Shown here: positions 1 through 9,181 of the stretch, in pieces
How positions within the stretch are numbered: the stretch's first letter is position 1
How the letters are laid out: every line of letters starts with the position of its first letter
Source of the DNA: Siderastrea siderea
Taxonomy: Eukaryota; Cnidaria; Anthozoa; Scleractinia; Rhizangiidae
Direction: 5' to 3'
NCBI GenBank assembly: GCA_964030785.1
Contig: OZ034967.1
Location: 44,164,533-44,228,532 of the forward strand
Length of the DNA stretch: 64,000 nucleotides
The notes under the pieces: generated by a model
Told to the model about the DNA's origin: nothing
The model's database searches: none
What the model saw: only the letters and a program-made list of their open reading frames with translations
Position numbers and translations under genes: made by a program

Positions 1-295
1 TTGACAACTATTCGATGACTTGACCAGCAGGGTGCCCAACAGTGGGCAGCTAAGACAATTGTAAATGTCTCCTTGTAATTGATATGGAGGGAGCGTAGAG
101 ATGGGTAATCCAAGGCCCAGTTGACATACATCCAGTCTGTTTCCCATAGGCACCCCCCGCCAGACAGCGAGGCATCAGTAAGCACTGCTGTAGGAAGTTC
201 TGGGATGGCTGATGGGAACAAAGTTGTACAGTGGTGTGCTGGCAGGAGGCAAGTCCACCACATGAGGTCAGCTCTCGCATCTCGGTTTAGGTAGA
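1..295 (-). pseudogene. RNase H-like segment of the DIRS-like element (partial)
   Basis: Beyond a frame change near 290-297 the minus strand reads NRDARADLMWW, then LTDASLSGGG (the first catalytic Asp context of retroelement RNase H) and NYKETFTIVLA (the Glu context). The domain runs off the window at base 1. It would remove RNA from RNA/DNA hybrids during element replication. Its separation from the RT by a frameshift is one more sign that this copy is dead. Confidence 0.65.
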
Positions 296-1579
296 CGCAA
301 TGGTACGGGCGATTAACTGAGTTTGCCAAGGTAATAAGACGTCAAAGAAATGTGTGGCCCCTTGAACAACACATGCTGCCCAATTAAGTTTGCCAAGAAG
401 TCGTTGGAGGTGAAGTTTGGTACATTTACGTTTTGAGCTTGTTCCCTTGAGAAGGGATAACAACTCAGACACACGATCTCCTGATAGGCGGAGCTCACAC
501 AGAACAGTGTCGATTTCAACTCCAAGAAAAATCAGACATTGGGCAGGGTAGACGACTTTGGTCCAGTTGACAGTGAAGCCGAGAGACTCTAGTAAGGTTA
601 ACAGGGTGTCAAAAGCCGCTTTGCACTGAATTTGGGTTGGTTCAATGATGAGGAAGTCATCAAGATATGCCAGCACAGTATATCCTCTCCGGGCCATCAT
701 ACAACAGATCGCTTGTGTGAGGCGATGAAAAACCATTGGTGAGGCCCTGGCTCCAAAGGGGAGATGCTTATCATAAAGGTAGGTGGGGTGTTTTGAGTCG
801 TTGAAGCACCAAGACATTCCTGTAACTCGCCAGCTGTTGGGGTGTGTGCCAACGCTTCTGTAAGCATGTTTTAGGTCAACTTTTGCCAACCAACAACCAG
901 GTTGACAGAGGTTTGCTGCATCATCAACAGTACCATACTTGTAGTGTTCTAAATCCATATTTGAGTTAGCATTCATCATTAAGGGTTGGCTACAATCCAT
1001 GATCATTCACAATTCATTGGAGTCCTTTTTAGGTACAGCTCCAAGTGCTTTAATGGTAAGGGGCATGTTGGCCTCGTCTGCTATAGCAAAGTGATCTTCT
1101 CGGAGACCCTTGACTAATTGCGCTTCAATTTGATCTTTAGCCCCAGGCCGTAGAGCAGACTTATTGTTGTGTGTAAAGGCGTGTGAAACCATTGAATTAG
1201 GGGAAAGTAGGTGAAATCCATTTTTAACACCGTCTAAGATGAATTCCATATCTGGGTCATTGTTTAGTTCTGTTGCCCAGGTCTCAAAAATTAAGTCTGT
1301 GGAGACCTTGGCTGCTTGGGGCTGCTGCTTAAACTCTGAGAAAGGCCCTGCATTAATAGGTAAACTTTCTCCACACTCTGCGGGATATGGTGTCCTTAAG
1401 ACGGGATCAGTCCCTGCATTTAACAATGTGGTCGAGACATCTCCTGCTAGATCTGTAGTCAAAGTACCATGCGGAGAAAACTCTGCAGGTGAGTGTGGGT
1501 TCAGTATTGGGGGTCTTGAGCAGTAGCAGACTGGTGCTGCCATTGTGTGTGGGTTCCCAAGCAGTGCAGTTTGATGCAA
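287..1579 (-). pseudogene. Reverse transcriptase of the DIRS-like element
   Basis: RNA-directed DNA polymerase. Palm motifs are visible in order: WLAKVDLKHAYRSV (motif A, catalytic Asp), LPFGARASPMVFHRL (motif B), VLAYLDDFLI (motif C, DD), then FLGVEID and a thumb region (LHLQRLLGKLNWA). A single in-frame TGA at 1007-1009 splits the ORF between KKDSNEL and MIMDCSQP; relatives have Arg there, so CGA to TGA is the likely change. The N-terminal part (1010-1579) holds the lead-in ending GAVPKKDS. The frame ends in a stop at 287-289, with RNase H continuing in another frame. Confidence 0.85.
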
Positions 1580-1797
1580 ACATGATCATATTTACAGGAA
1601 GAGGCAAGGCGGCAACCTTCACGCCGTTGGTAATCGTAGCAAACTTGCTTTCCTGTTGCTGGGTTGAGGATTGGTCGGGATGTTTTGCGAGGAGGTGGGC
1701 GCGTCGGTGTGTGAGTTAGTGGATCTGGTCGGTGGAGTGTTTGGTGGGAGATGAACTGGCTTTCAGTACCCCATTTACAGTTTGTTGAAAACTGCAT
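1501..1797 (-). pseudogene. CCCH zinc-finger segment of the Gag region
   Basis: This frame is shifted by one relative to the upstream Gag ORF and overlaps its end. It contains a clean CX8CX5CX3H zinc finger (first Cys in CYDYQRREGC, last ligand His in CKYDH), the spacing of Tis11/CCCH RNA-binding fingers. In DIRS-type Gag proteins a zinc finger near the C-terminus is expected to bind the element RNA. A proline-rich linker precedes it. The frame change at about 1790 suggests a lost base rather than programmed frameshifting, because the RT ORF that follows needs another change near 1550. Confidence 0.6.
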
Positions 1798-2608
1798 ATT
1801 GCATCACTTTTGGTAAGGGGTAACACTTTGCTAGTTCAGATATCTTTGAACTGTACATAATATATTCAAGGATGTCCTGGGTGGACGAGAGAGACCCATC
1901 TTTCATGAGAGAATGCATAATACGAAAGTTAGCCGCTGACCATTGTGGGAATGAGATTTTGTCAAGAGACAGTTTCTTGTCCTGAGCGGTTTTTGATACA
2001 ATTCTAGCATCACCAGAGGTTCCAAGCACGGTCTCCTTATCCTCCTGTAGTACTAAGGGGAGGGAGCTAATGAAATCAGGAATAAGTAGGGGACGTTTAC
2101 CTCGCGAAGTGGAGGGCTCTAACAGCTGTTGCGCTGGATCTTGCTCCTCTTCGGTTAAACCTAGTAGGACTGGGTCTCCTAAAGAATCCATGAGGGATTT
2201 GAGCTCGGACTGGACAACTGGATCCTGCTGGAGATTTTTTAAGGTTGGTTTTGCGACAGAATTACCAACAGGAGTTGTTGTTGTGTTCGCCGTTGCCATG
2301 TTAGGCGTACTTGGTTGCGTGGTCTCTCGCTGCAGCTTCAACAACTCGAGTTTGGTGCGAGTAAGGTCCAGTTCCAGCTGTAAATTTTGGTTTCGAAGAA
2401 CATCGAACGCTCTGTCGTTTACAGTGGGCTGCTCTGCTTTAAAGCTCGTCGGAGTAAGGTCTTTTGTCATAGACTCAACCTGACTCAGTTAGCGTTTGAC
2501 TGCTTCGCTCATCTGTTGAGGTGTTGCTGATTCTCCTACAAAGTCATCCGCGACAAAATCTTGTAGTTTAATCGGAGGTTTTGTACTCCTGCTGCTCTTT
2601 CTAGTGCC
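1775..2608 (-). pseudogene. Gag-like ORF of the DIRS-like element
   Basis: The frame opens with ATG at 2608 and a short basic start (MGTRKSSRSTKPP), is stopped by TAA at 2489-2491, and continues in the same frame to 1775. The second part has a probable coiled coil of leucine/glutamate heptads near its start (VLRNQNLQLELDLTRTKLEL) and a conserved-looking C-terminal half (KISFPQWSAANFRIMHSLM). This is the usual build of the first ORF of coral-type DIRS elements: a nucleic-acid-binding structural protein made ahead of the RT. An ATG at 2470 just after the stop could restart translation, but loss of function is the simpler reading. Gag assignment rests on position and composition, not on a recognised Pfam motif. 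Confidence 0.6.
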
Positions 2609-3085
2609 CATAGGGTAAACATTGACAACAATGCACTGAAAGAAACGATTCCGGAAGAATAAACTTGTGTTCAGCGAAGCTACGATATGTTCAAGCACAT
2701 GGCGAATGAACTGTGTAGAGCGCATGTCAGAGGAATAAACTAGTACCAGTCCTCCCTCCTTCCCTTGCTAGAGTTAAATACAAATGGAATTATTTTAGAC
2801 ATAAAAAACTCCTATGACAGCTGGCATGGTACATTATTCAATATGTTGTCAAATTTGTCATCATAAATGTCAAGGCTATGCCATTGCATGTATAATCACA
2901 GCTAATTCATATTTCACTGTTCTTTTGTGACCATTAAAAAGTGATCGCAACCTCATTTGATAGCTGGGGTGTTAATTTCTAAGGTGCTGTAACTGGCCTA
3001 AGTAACCGACATTCTAGGAACCTGGGTTTCTCATCCACGTGAATGCACGTGTCACTCTGCTGTAGAATGTAAACCCAGGTCAACT
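2609..3085. other. No gene seen
   Basis: AT-rich sequence between the DIRS-like Gag start and the first recognisable exon of the transposase-like gene. It could include the 5' untranslated end of the retroelement on the minus strand. No repeat, RNA gene or open frame of note is visible. Confidence 0.5.
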
Positions 3086-3087
3086 GA

Positions 3088-4692
3088 ATGTACTTTTTTC
3101 AATAATTCTTACAAAAGGGGGGAAAGGTGTCAAGAAAGCAATAAAGAAAGTGGCCAGTGGTCTTGTACGAGACTCGGAGAGAACTTGGTTCTCTGAGTTG
3201 TCTGACAAAGGTAGGTGGGACATATAAACTAAATTGCTCTTTTTTCAAACATTTGTGAATTATAACTGCTTTGGTAAATTTCCTGGTGCACGCTGTGCTG
3301 TGGTAATGTTTTTTTTTGTTTTTTGGTTTCAGTGAGATGTACCAAGACCCACATTTATTATGCAATGAAAAATTGCAATGGTGACACTGATATCTAAGGA
3401 GCTACATTATCAACATTGTTGACCATTATAAGGTTTGCTTGCTTCTTTACACTGATCTCATTGCAGGACAAGTCCAGTCAAACAATAGAAACTGTTCTTT
3501 GTACGTGCTTGTTTTACCTAGGGTGATCATTCTAAGTGTCATGCGGAGTCCCGTTGTAAACAAGAGGGCTATGTTTGCAGCAAAACGCCCCTGACCAATG
3601 AAAGAGCCATTGCGGCATACAGGAAGACTATAGAAGGCACAAACATCTACCGACATGCTGGTGATTATGCTCTGGTAAATGTTATATTCAAACATAATAT
3701 TTACCTTTCTTGAAGCATAAATATTATTATAGACTATGTTTCTAGAACTGTGCTTGTAAGCACTTGCAGGAATATTGTGCTCAAATTGGTGTCATTCTGC
3801 TGCTAGTCTACCACTTGAACCCCAACATATCAGGGGTGCCATTGCATGAAAAAGCAACGTGTCCAACTAGGCATTGTGCACCTCACTGTCTGTGTAATTT
3901 ATGTAGTTGTTTTCATGAAATGACTGTTATGTAATGTTCATTATGATTATTTTCCTTTATTTGTTCGTTAGTGCTCCACATTAACTACAATGAATTTATT
4001 TAAAAAGGCTATCATAAAGCACAATTTATCTGTAACCATATGTGAAGCTTTCTATCATTTTCTAAAAGTTTATTGTTCCTTCCTTCCCAACAGTGCAGAG
4101 ATACATTTTGGATTGAAACCCTTCACCTTGTCATGCTCATTTATGCTCCAAAGTGTATCCATTTCAATAGACAAGACACTTATGAAATGAGAATCCAGCT
4201 TGCCATTCTTGACTGGGTTCGTATTAATTTATTATTAAATATTTGCTTAATTGAACATGTTATAACAAAGATCTTTTCTTGATGTTATTTACTAATAAGA
4301 GGTGTAGCTTGTGCTTCCCTTATTCAAACACTTGACAAACAGCAATGGAAATTGATTTTACACCAAACATAAGCATATAGAATAAATATCGAATGTACTG
4401 GCCACATTGTTGCCATTAGTGCCCTTTGGTGATTTTAAGTCGCTTTGAATCACAAAAATACAAACCTACAATCTTTGCAAAACTTGTATGTAGCATGACA
4501 GTAATCACCCATAAAAGCAACATTCTTATCTACCTTTGCCTACAGAATGAAAATGTTCTCCGTGAGGTAACATCACTGCAGCATTACCAAAGAAGCAGAG
4601 AACCTGACTGAATAGCCCCACACAGACTTCTGTCAGACAAGACATATAAATTCAAAGATGGCATCAGGAAAATCTTCTACAATGCGTCGTAG
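3088..4692 (+). pseudogene. Spliced transposase-like gene, C-terminal part, broken
   Basis: Five exons can be pieced together: ~3088-3210, 3333-3432, 3522-3674, 4094-4216 and 4546-4692, each bounded by AG and GT (the fourth donor is weak). Phases agree (K/V split across exon 1-2, then phase 0). Readable blocks are VRCTKTHIYYAMKNCNGD, YIINIVDHYK, GDHSKCHAESRCKQEGYVCS, CRDTFWIETLHLVMLIYA and LDW/NENVLREVTSLQHY. This order (HYxxxHSxCHxxSRC, RDTFxxETxxxxxxxY, LDWNEN) is that of large invertebrate transposon-derived families; Kolobok-type is my guess only. Lesions: a 1-nt shift in exon 2 (about 3398) and TGA at 4609-4611 in exon 5. The N-terminal half of the protein is not seen. Confidence 0.6.
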
Positions 4693-4989
4693 AAATGCTA
4701 CATAATAAGTGGCCAAGCCTTTTACATTTATTTCGAGTCAATGAGAAATAAGGGCGATTTTAATGTGTATAACTGTATAATTGTAAGGAAAGAATATAGA
4801 TTTCCGCATTTCAGAGATTTCCACATTAGAGAGAGATCCAATGAATGGCCCTAGACATTCCAATAGGAGTGAAAGGGAGAGGGATTGGGGTGGGGGCTGT
4901 TGGGATAGAGCAACTTTTACTCTTTGTAGCTGCTGTGTATATCTGAAAGAAACGAAATGTACAGAAAGTGTGTTTAAAAAAAATCCCTG

Positions 4990-5023
4990 AATGGGCCATA
5001 TTTGCATGGGCCATATTTGCATT
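4990..5023. repeat. Tandem duplication with two POU octamers
   Basis: GGGCCATATTTGCAT occurs twice head to tail. Each copy contains ATTTGCAT, the classic POU/Oct octamer. No promoter or gene start is recognisable next to it. The surrounding 4693-5246 holds no gene. Confidence 0.5.
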
Positions 5024-5246
5024 TTTCTAACATCTTACAGTGGGGGCTTACGCTAGCTCATGCGTGGGCCATGACTGCAAGATTCGGAATCAAGTAGGCC
5101 CTGCATAAATATGTGGGACAGCCAAAAGTTCACATAATTTTTTTTGTATGAATATACATATATAGATGTATTTTACATTGTTCGAAAATATCAAAAGAAG
5201 AGGATTTTTTCTAATTAGAATAACAGAAATAACAATACTAGTTTGT

Positions 5247-6579
5247 TCAAGGCATACATTGTCCGTTCAACCTATATTGGAGGGTGGTTATGAGGTTTGG
5301 AACGTTGCAATCAAGATCGGCGGTGTCCTTGGTATGGTACGTCAGGGGGATTTGGCACCTTCCACGAACATCCTTGATAACACAGTGAGGCATAACCTCC
5401 CTCACATCATCAATAAGACACCCCAGCTCTTGTTTGTGCGCGAGATAAACGGGATTTTCCCACAAGCCACAATCCTTCAAAGTGCGCCAATACCACCTGT
5501 AGTCCTTGCGGCGTTTGGTGTGGTTTGTTATCCGTGCATTGCTTCTTCCCTGCGGCTTGAAAGGCGACGAAGTAATGCACCGAGCCTGAAGACAGTACCG
5601 GCAAGCTGCTACCGGTTCTGCTGCTTCATCGATAGCATTTTCGTTATCATTATTTTCAGGGGCTCACTACACCTTGAAAATAGGCGCACTGGCATTGGCG
5701 GGAGTTCCTCGTCCTGGGGGTGAGGTACTGCAAATCGTTTTGGAGCTGCAATACAGACAAAGAAATAAAGGATACTGAATACTAAAAAATGATTATCTTG
5801 TGACGATTGCCTCTGAATTTACGCAATCAATTGGAGATCTCTGGATAACGATCTACAAAGTAACGAATATGTTGACCCATGCAAAAAATGTATATTTTTT
5901 TATTTTCGCAGTAATTTTCGCACGTGCAATTGAGGCCTGTTTTAGGGCAAGTCCCCATGCAAGCAGTTCAAATTAGCCGTTGTTTCAGCCAAAACTCGCG
6001 GCACTTTAGATGCGACGGCAAAAGCATAGCGTAAACTTATAAAAGTTCAAAAGTATTGGATTTCGGTGTTAGCTGTGATATGTTTATTCCGGTCATAGAG
6101 GAATCAAGTTGCTTCGGCAGTAGAGAGCCGTTGGAAAGAAATGGTGTGCAATTCGAAATGTCGCTCTATAGCGTTGAATGTTTATCAGTTTTTATGCTTT
6201 TAATCTATCGTTTAGGACAATAATGTTTGCAAACATTTTAACAAAAACATTTGATGCTCATGAAAAAGGAAAAGCGGTAAGAACTGTTCGTATCAACAAA
6301 TCAATTTTTACTGACCGTTTGATCTATGGTCGACCGGCTTCAGAGACACGACTTCAACTGTTGGGGTCGTTTCCCTTAGAAGCTGGAGTACTGCCTCTTG
6401 TTCTTCTTCAAAGACTTCCACAGTTAGCTGGGAAGAAATACAGCGGATAATAGTTGCAAAGTACAGGCAAAAGGATATAAAATGGAATTGAAAATACAAC
6501 AAATAATATCGATGGCTGAAATTTACAGTTTACTTACCGGTACTCGTTTTCTTGAGGAAAATTCAGATGAACCGAGCAT
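5247..6579 (-). pseudogene. Three-exon gene, basic protein with CRYC/DYRWYW/REVMP blocks; one frameshift
   Basis: Exon 1 (6579-6538) starts at ATG and encodes MLGSSEFSSRKRVP. Exon 2 (6427-6316) begins LTVEVFEEEQEAVLQLL. Exon 3 (5745-5247) follows in phase 1. All junctions carry AG/GT (GTAAGT, GTCAGT) and phases match. Inside exon 3 the frame changes near 5665; after it reads ACRYCLQARC, KRRKDYRWYWRTLKD, DDVREVMPHCVIKDVR, and ends with a stop at 5247. The Cys/Trp-rich C-terminal block reminds me of a small domain repeated widely in cnidarian genomes, probably TE-associated, but I cannot name it; a P2X7-like C-terminal domain is a weaker alternative. With the shift the product would stop after about 95 aa, so I call it a pseudogene unless the shift is a sequencing error. 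Confidence 0.55.
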
Positions 6580-6804
6580 CTTTTGAAGCTTTATAAGAGA
6601 GAAACTTTTTTGAAAATATATAACTTCACTGGAAGGCTATACAAAATGAAACACAGAACTGCGTGTCCCGCTATCGCAAATTTATTCTTGTCTATCGTGC
6701 CCTCACAGACTATCTGATGTTGACAGCTCGGAGTCTAGAGTGAAATGACTGACGGCTTGGCCAGGCCAAGGTTCATTTTATAGTGCGGGTCCGTGTTTAA
6801 CAGA

Positions 6805-6905
6805 AGACGTTAATGTCGTCAGATGCTAAAGTCGTCTGACTTATATTCCGTTTTTATACTAGACATTAATGTCATCTTGAGACGATAATGACGTCTTACA
6901 CGAAT
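6805..6905. repeat. Cluster of GACGTTAATGTCGTC-like near-palindromes
   Basis: Three variants stand close together: GACGTTAATGTCGTC (~6807), GACATTAATGTCATC (~6860) and GACGATAATGACGTC (~6881). They resemble the ACGACGTAA-rich flanks of the heptamer arrays at 21 and 37 kb. The rest of 6600-7310 holds no gene. Confidence 0.4.
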
Positions 6906-7559
6906 TTAACGTCTCTAGCATAAAAATGACTTGCTGTTGCTGAACGACTTCCTTATAGGCGGGTTGGTTGTATCTTAAAGTTAGATAAAATTCGCGTTTT
7001 GTTTTTCTCTGTGTCGGGTACATGGACAATGTTAGTGAAACGTTCCGGGTAACAGCAGAAAAATTGTTTCTGAATTAAGTTTTTCATGATACTGAACATG
7101 ATATAACAACATGTGAAACTGTTATCTTCCTTTTTTTTCAATTTTTCCCAGTAAGGCAAATAGGCAGGTATTTTTCAGATTTTTGGCCTTCACTGTTTTG
7201 TGCATTTCCTGTTTTCCAAAACAAAGCGTTAGATAAAAATCCGAAACTGACTTTCTTTTCATTGCTTGAAAGCAATTTTTTTCGAAGCTACTGAAAAAGG
7301 AATCTTTTTTGAGTGAACAATTGTAGACACGATGTTCTCAAAAGTGTCTATACGGTACATTCCAGACAGTCTTCGCTGGGTAATTTCAAAGACCCTCCCT
7401 TAGGTCTCGGAAACAGAGGACAGGATTGGTCATCTAGACGTATCATTAATTACGTTAAAAATACCCCGTCATACGCTGGTCTATCTAAAACTACCACGCC
7501 ATTTCCCTTGTCTGGTTGCAAAGTTACAATGTTCCTCCTTAAGTTTTTAGAATAAAGCG

Positions 7560-7740
7560 ATTGGGGACATTGTTAGAACAGAAAAGAACAGGGACATTGT
7601 AATTTTGCAACCGGACAAGGGACAGAAGGGAACTGACGTTATAATTTTAGATAGAACAGCGTATGATAGAGGTATTCAACATAATTGTTGAGACATGTAA
7701 ATTTAAAAACCTCTTTGTCACGACCCCACCCTTATTGGTC
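7560..7740 (+). mobile_element. Penelope-like element RT remnant
   Basis: The plus strand reads NRDIVILQPDKG ... DVIILDRTAYDRGI. This matches the N-terminal RT region of Penelope-like elements, where a PDKGxGVVILDR motif is typical. A small insertion separates PDKG from DVIILDR and a TGA follows soon after. Sequence just upstream (7313-7555, an open frame with RIINYVKN) may belong to the same element. It is too short and broken to function. Confidence 0.55.
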
Positions 7741-9181
7741 ATTTACAGACGATCTCAAATTCGAACACTAGTTAGGACATTCAGAATTCCTGTGAGAACA
7801 CTTTTGGTTAATCAAAGGTAAATTGTTATGAAATATGTTGTCGTTGATAGCAGATACAAAACAGTCCAACCAACACTGAACCAACGATCGATTTGATTGT
7901 CCAAGTTTAATCAGATCAGTCAGGTTTCACGAGTGCTCACAGACTCTTGCACAGTGGAAGCTTGGTTTAAATGATTACACTAGAAAATCACAATACATTA
8001 AAGGTTAGAAAACTGGTGATATTTATGGGTTAAATGTGAAATTACAGTGTGAAAAATGTTAACAAAGACATACTCGCCAAGCTCGCCGCTCGACATGAAA
8101 ACTCAAAACACATGTGTGAGCGAGAGCTTGGCGACTAAGTCACGTGACATAAAACGCGGGAAATAATAATGTTCGGCTTTCGGCTTCCTGTCGGCAACAA
8201 AATATCTGAGTAGTGATAGTATTTAGCAGTTATTTCAAGACTTTTGGGTGTTAGAATGCATGTCAAACACGCATTCTCCTCCCCAAACACCTGTCTACAA
8301 GAATGGTCAAGCGCGTAGAAAACTCACAGTGGAGGATCCAGTTTCTTTCTTGTTTCAGGTCGTGCAAACAGCTGAAACAGTAGAAGCCATGTTTCAGATG
8401 TTTTTGCGAAGGGGACGAGTTTGAAAGAAGTTGAAGATACCTGAAGATAATATTCCCGTGGATTGAGGAGATATATTTCCCGGAAATATTGAAGCAATTC
8501 CTAGAACGCTACGGTATAATAAATTCGTACTTTGCATAGGTTTCCATCTTATCAATTATGCAGGCCTCGCTTAATAGAATGAATGTGAATTGGATGCAGT
8601 TAAGCTCAAGACTCAACTGAAGACTGTTAACTGTGTTTAAAGCTTTTGTGAAAAATTTGTTTAAAAGTCGTGTTGTTTACCTTTGGAAACGAAAAGTCAA
8701 AGTGAAGTAAATACCTTAAACTTTCGATAAAGTCAATAAAGGGGGATGTGGATTACAGTGATTAATAGATGAAAACGAATAAATAAAAGGACAGTCAGTT
8801 CTCAGAAATATTTAATGTTTTTTTTTTATATTTACATGCACCTCTAACAAGCTTTAATGAGTTGAGAAATAGCTGAAATAGTACCCTATCACCGGGCCCG
8901 GATGTTCGAAACCTGGTTAACGCTAACCTGGGGTTAAAATTTCAGCAAGGTCCCTGTTTCTCTTATTTCAAAACAGCTGTCAAAAGAGTTTTTAAAGCAA
9001 ATTCCAAGAGACCATTTGAACGCAACCAAAAAAACTGAAGGCCAAAAAGATTTACAGGACTCTGTTTCGTTTGGTTATAAAACGAATTAAAAAGGCGACA
9101 CTAATCCTGGGCTATCTTGACCCTGCTTTGAACATCTGGCCCCAAATGTAGCAATACTGTAAATCATCCAAAAATAGTACT
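7741..9181. other. No gene seen; one small hairpin
   Basis: No convincing coding frame. At 8087-8146 TCGCCAAGCTCGC pairs with a downstream GCGAGAGCTTGGCGA to form a hairpin, probably a small foldback element. The remainder is AT-rich and unremarkable. Confidence 0.4.

Larger units (their letters stand above)
1..2608 (-). mobile_element. DIRS-like tyrosine-recombinase retroelement, decayed, cut by window edge
   Basis: Read on the minus strand this stretch gives, in order, a Gag-like protein, a CCCH zinc finger, a reverse transcriptase and the start of an RNase H. The RT style (LPFGARASPMVFHRL, YLDDFLI) is that of DIRS-group elements, which use a tyrosine recombinase rather than a DDE integrase; the recombinase itself would lie beyond base 1. 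No terminal repeat can be seen. Several lesions break the frames: stops at 2489-2491 and 1007-1009 and frame changes near 1790, 1550 and 290. It is therefore an inactive copy. Confidence 0.8.

Noticed and set aside
5166..5723. 185-aa plus-strand ORF
   Set aside because: Overlaps the minus-strand exon that has splice sites and conserved-looking blocks; its own product has no motif.
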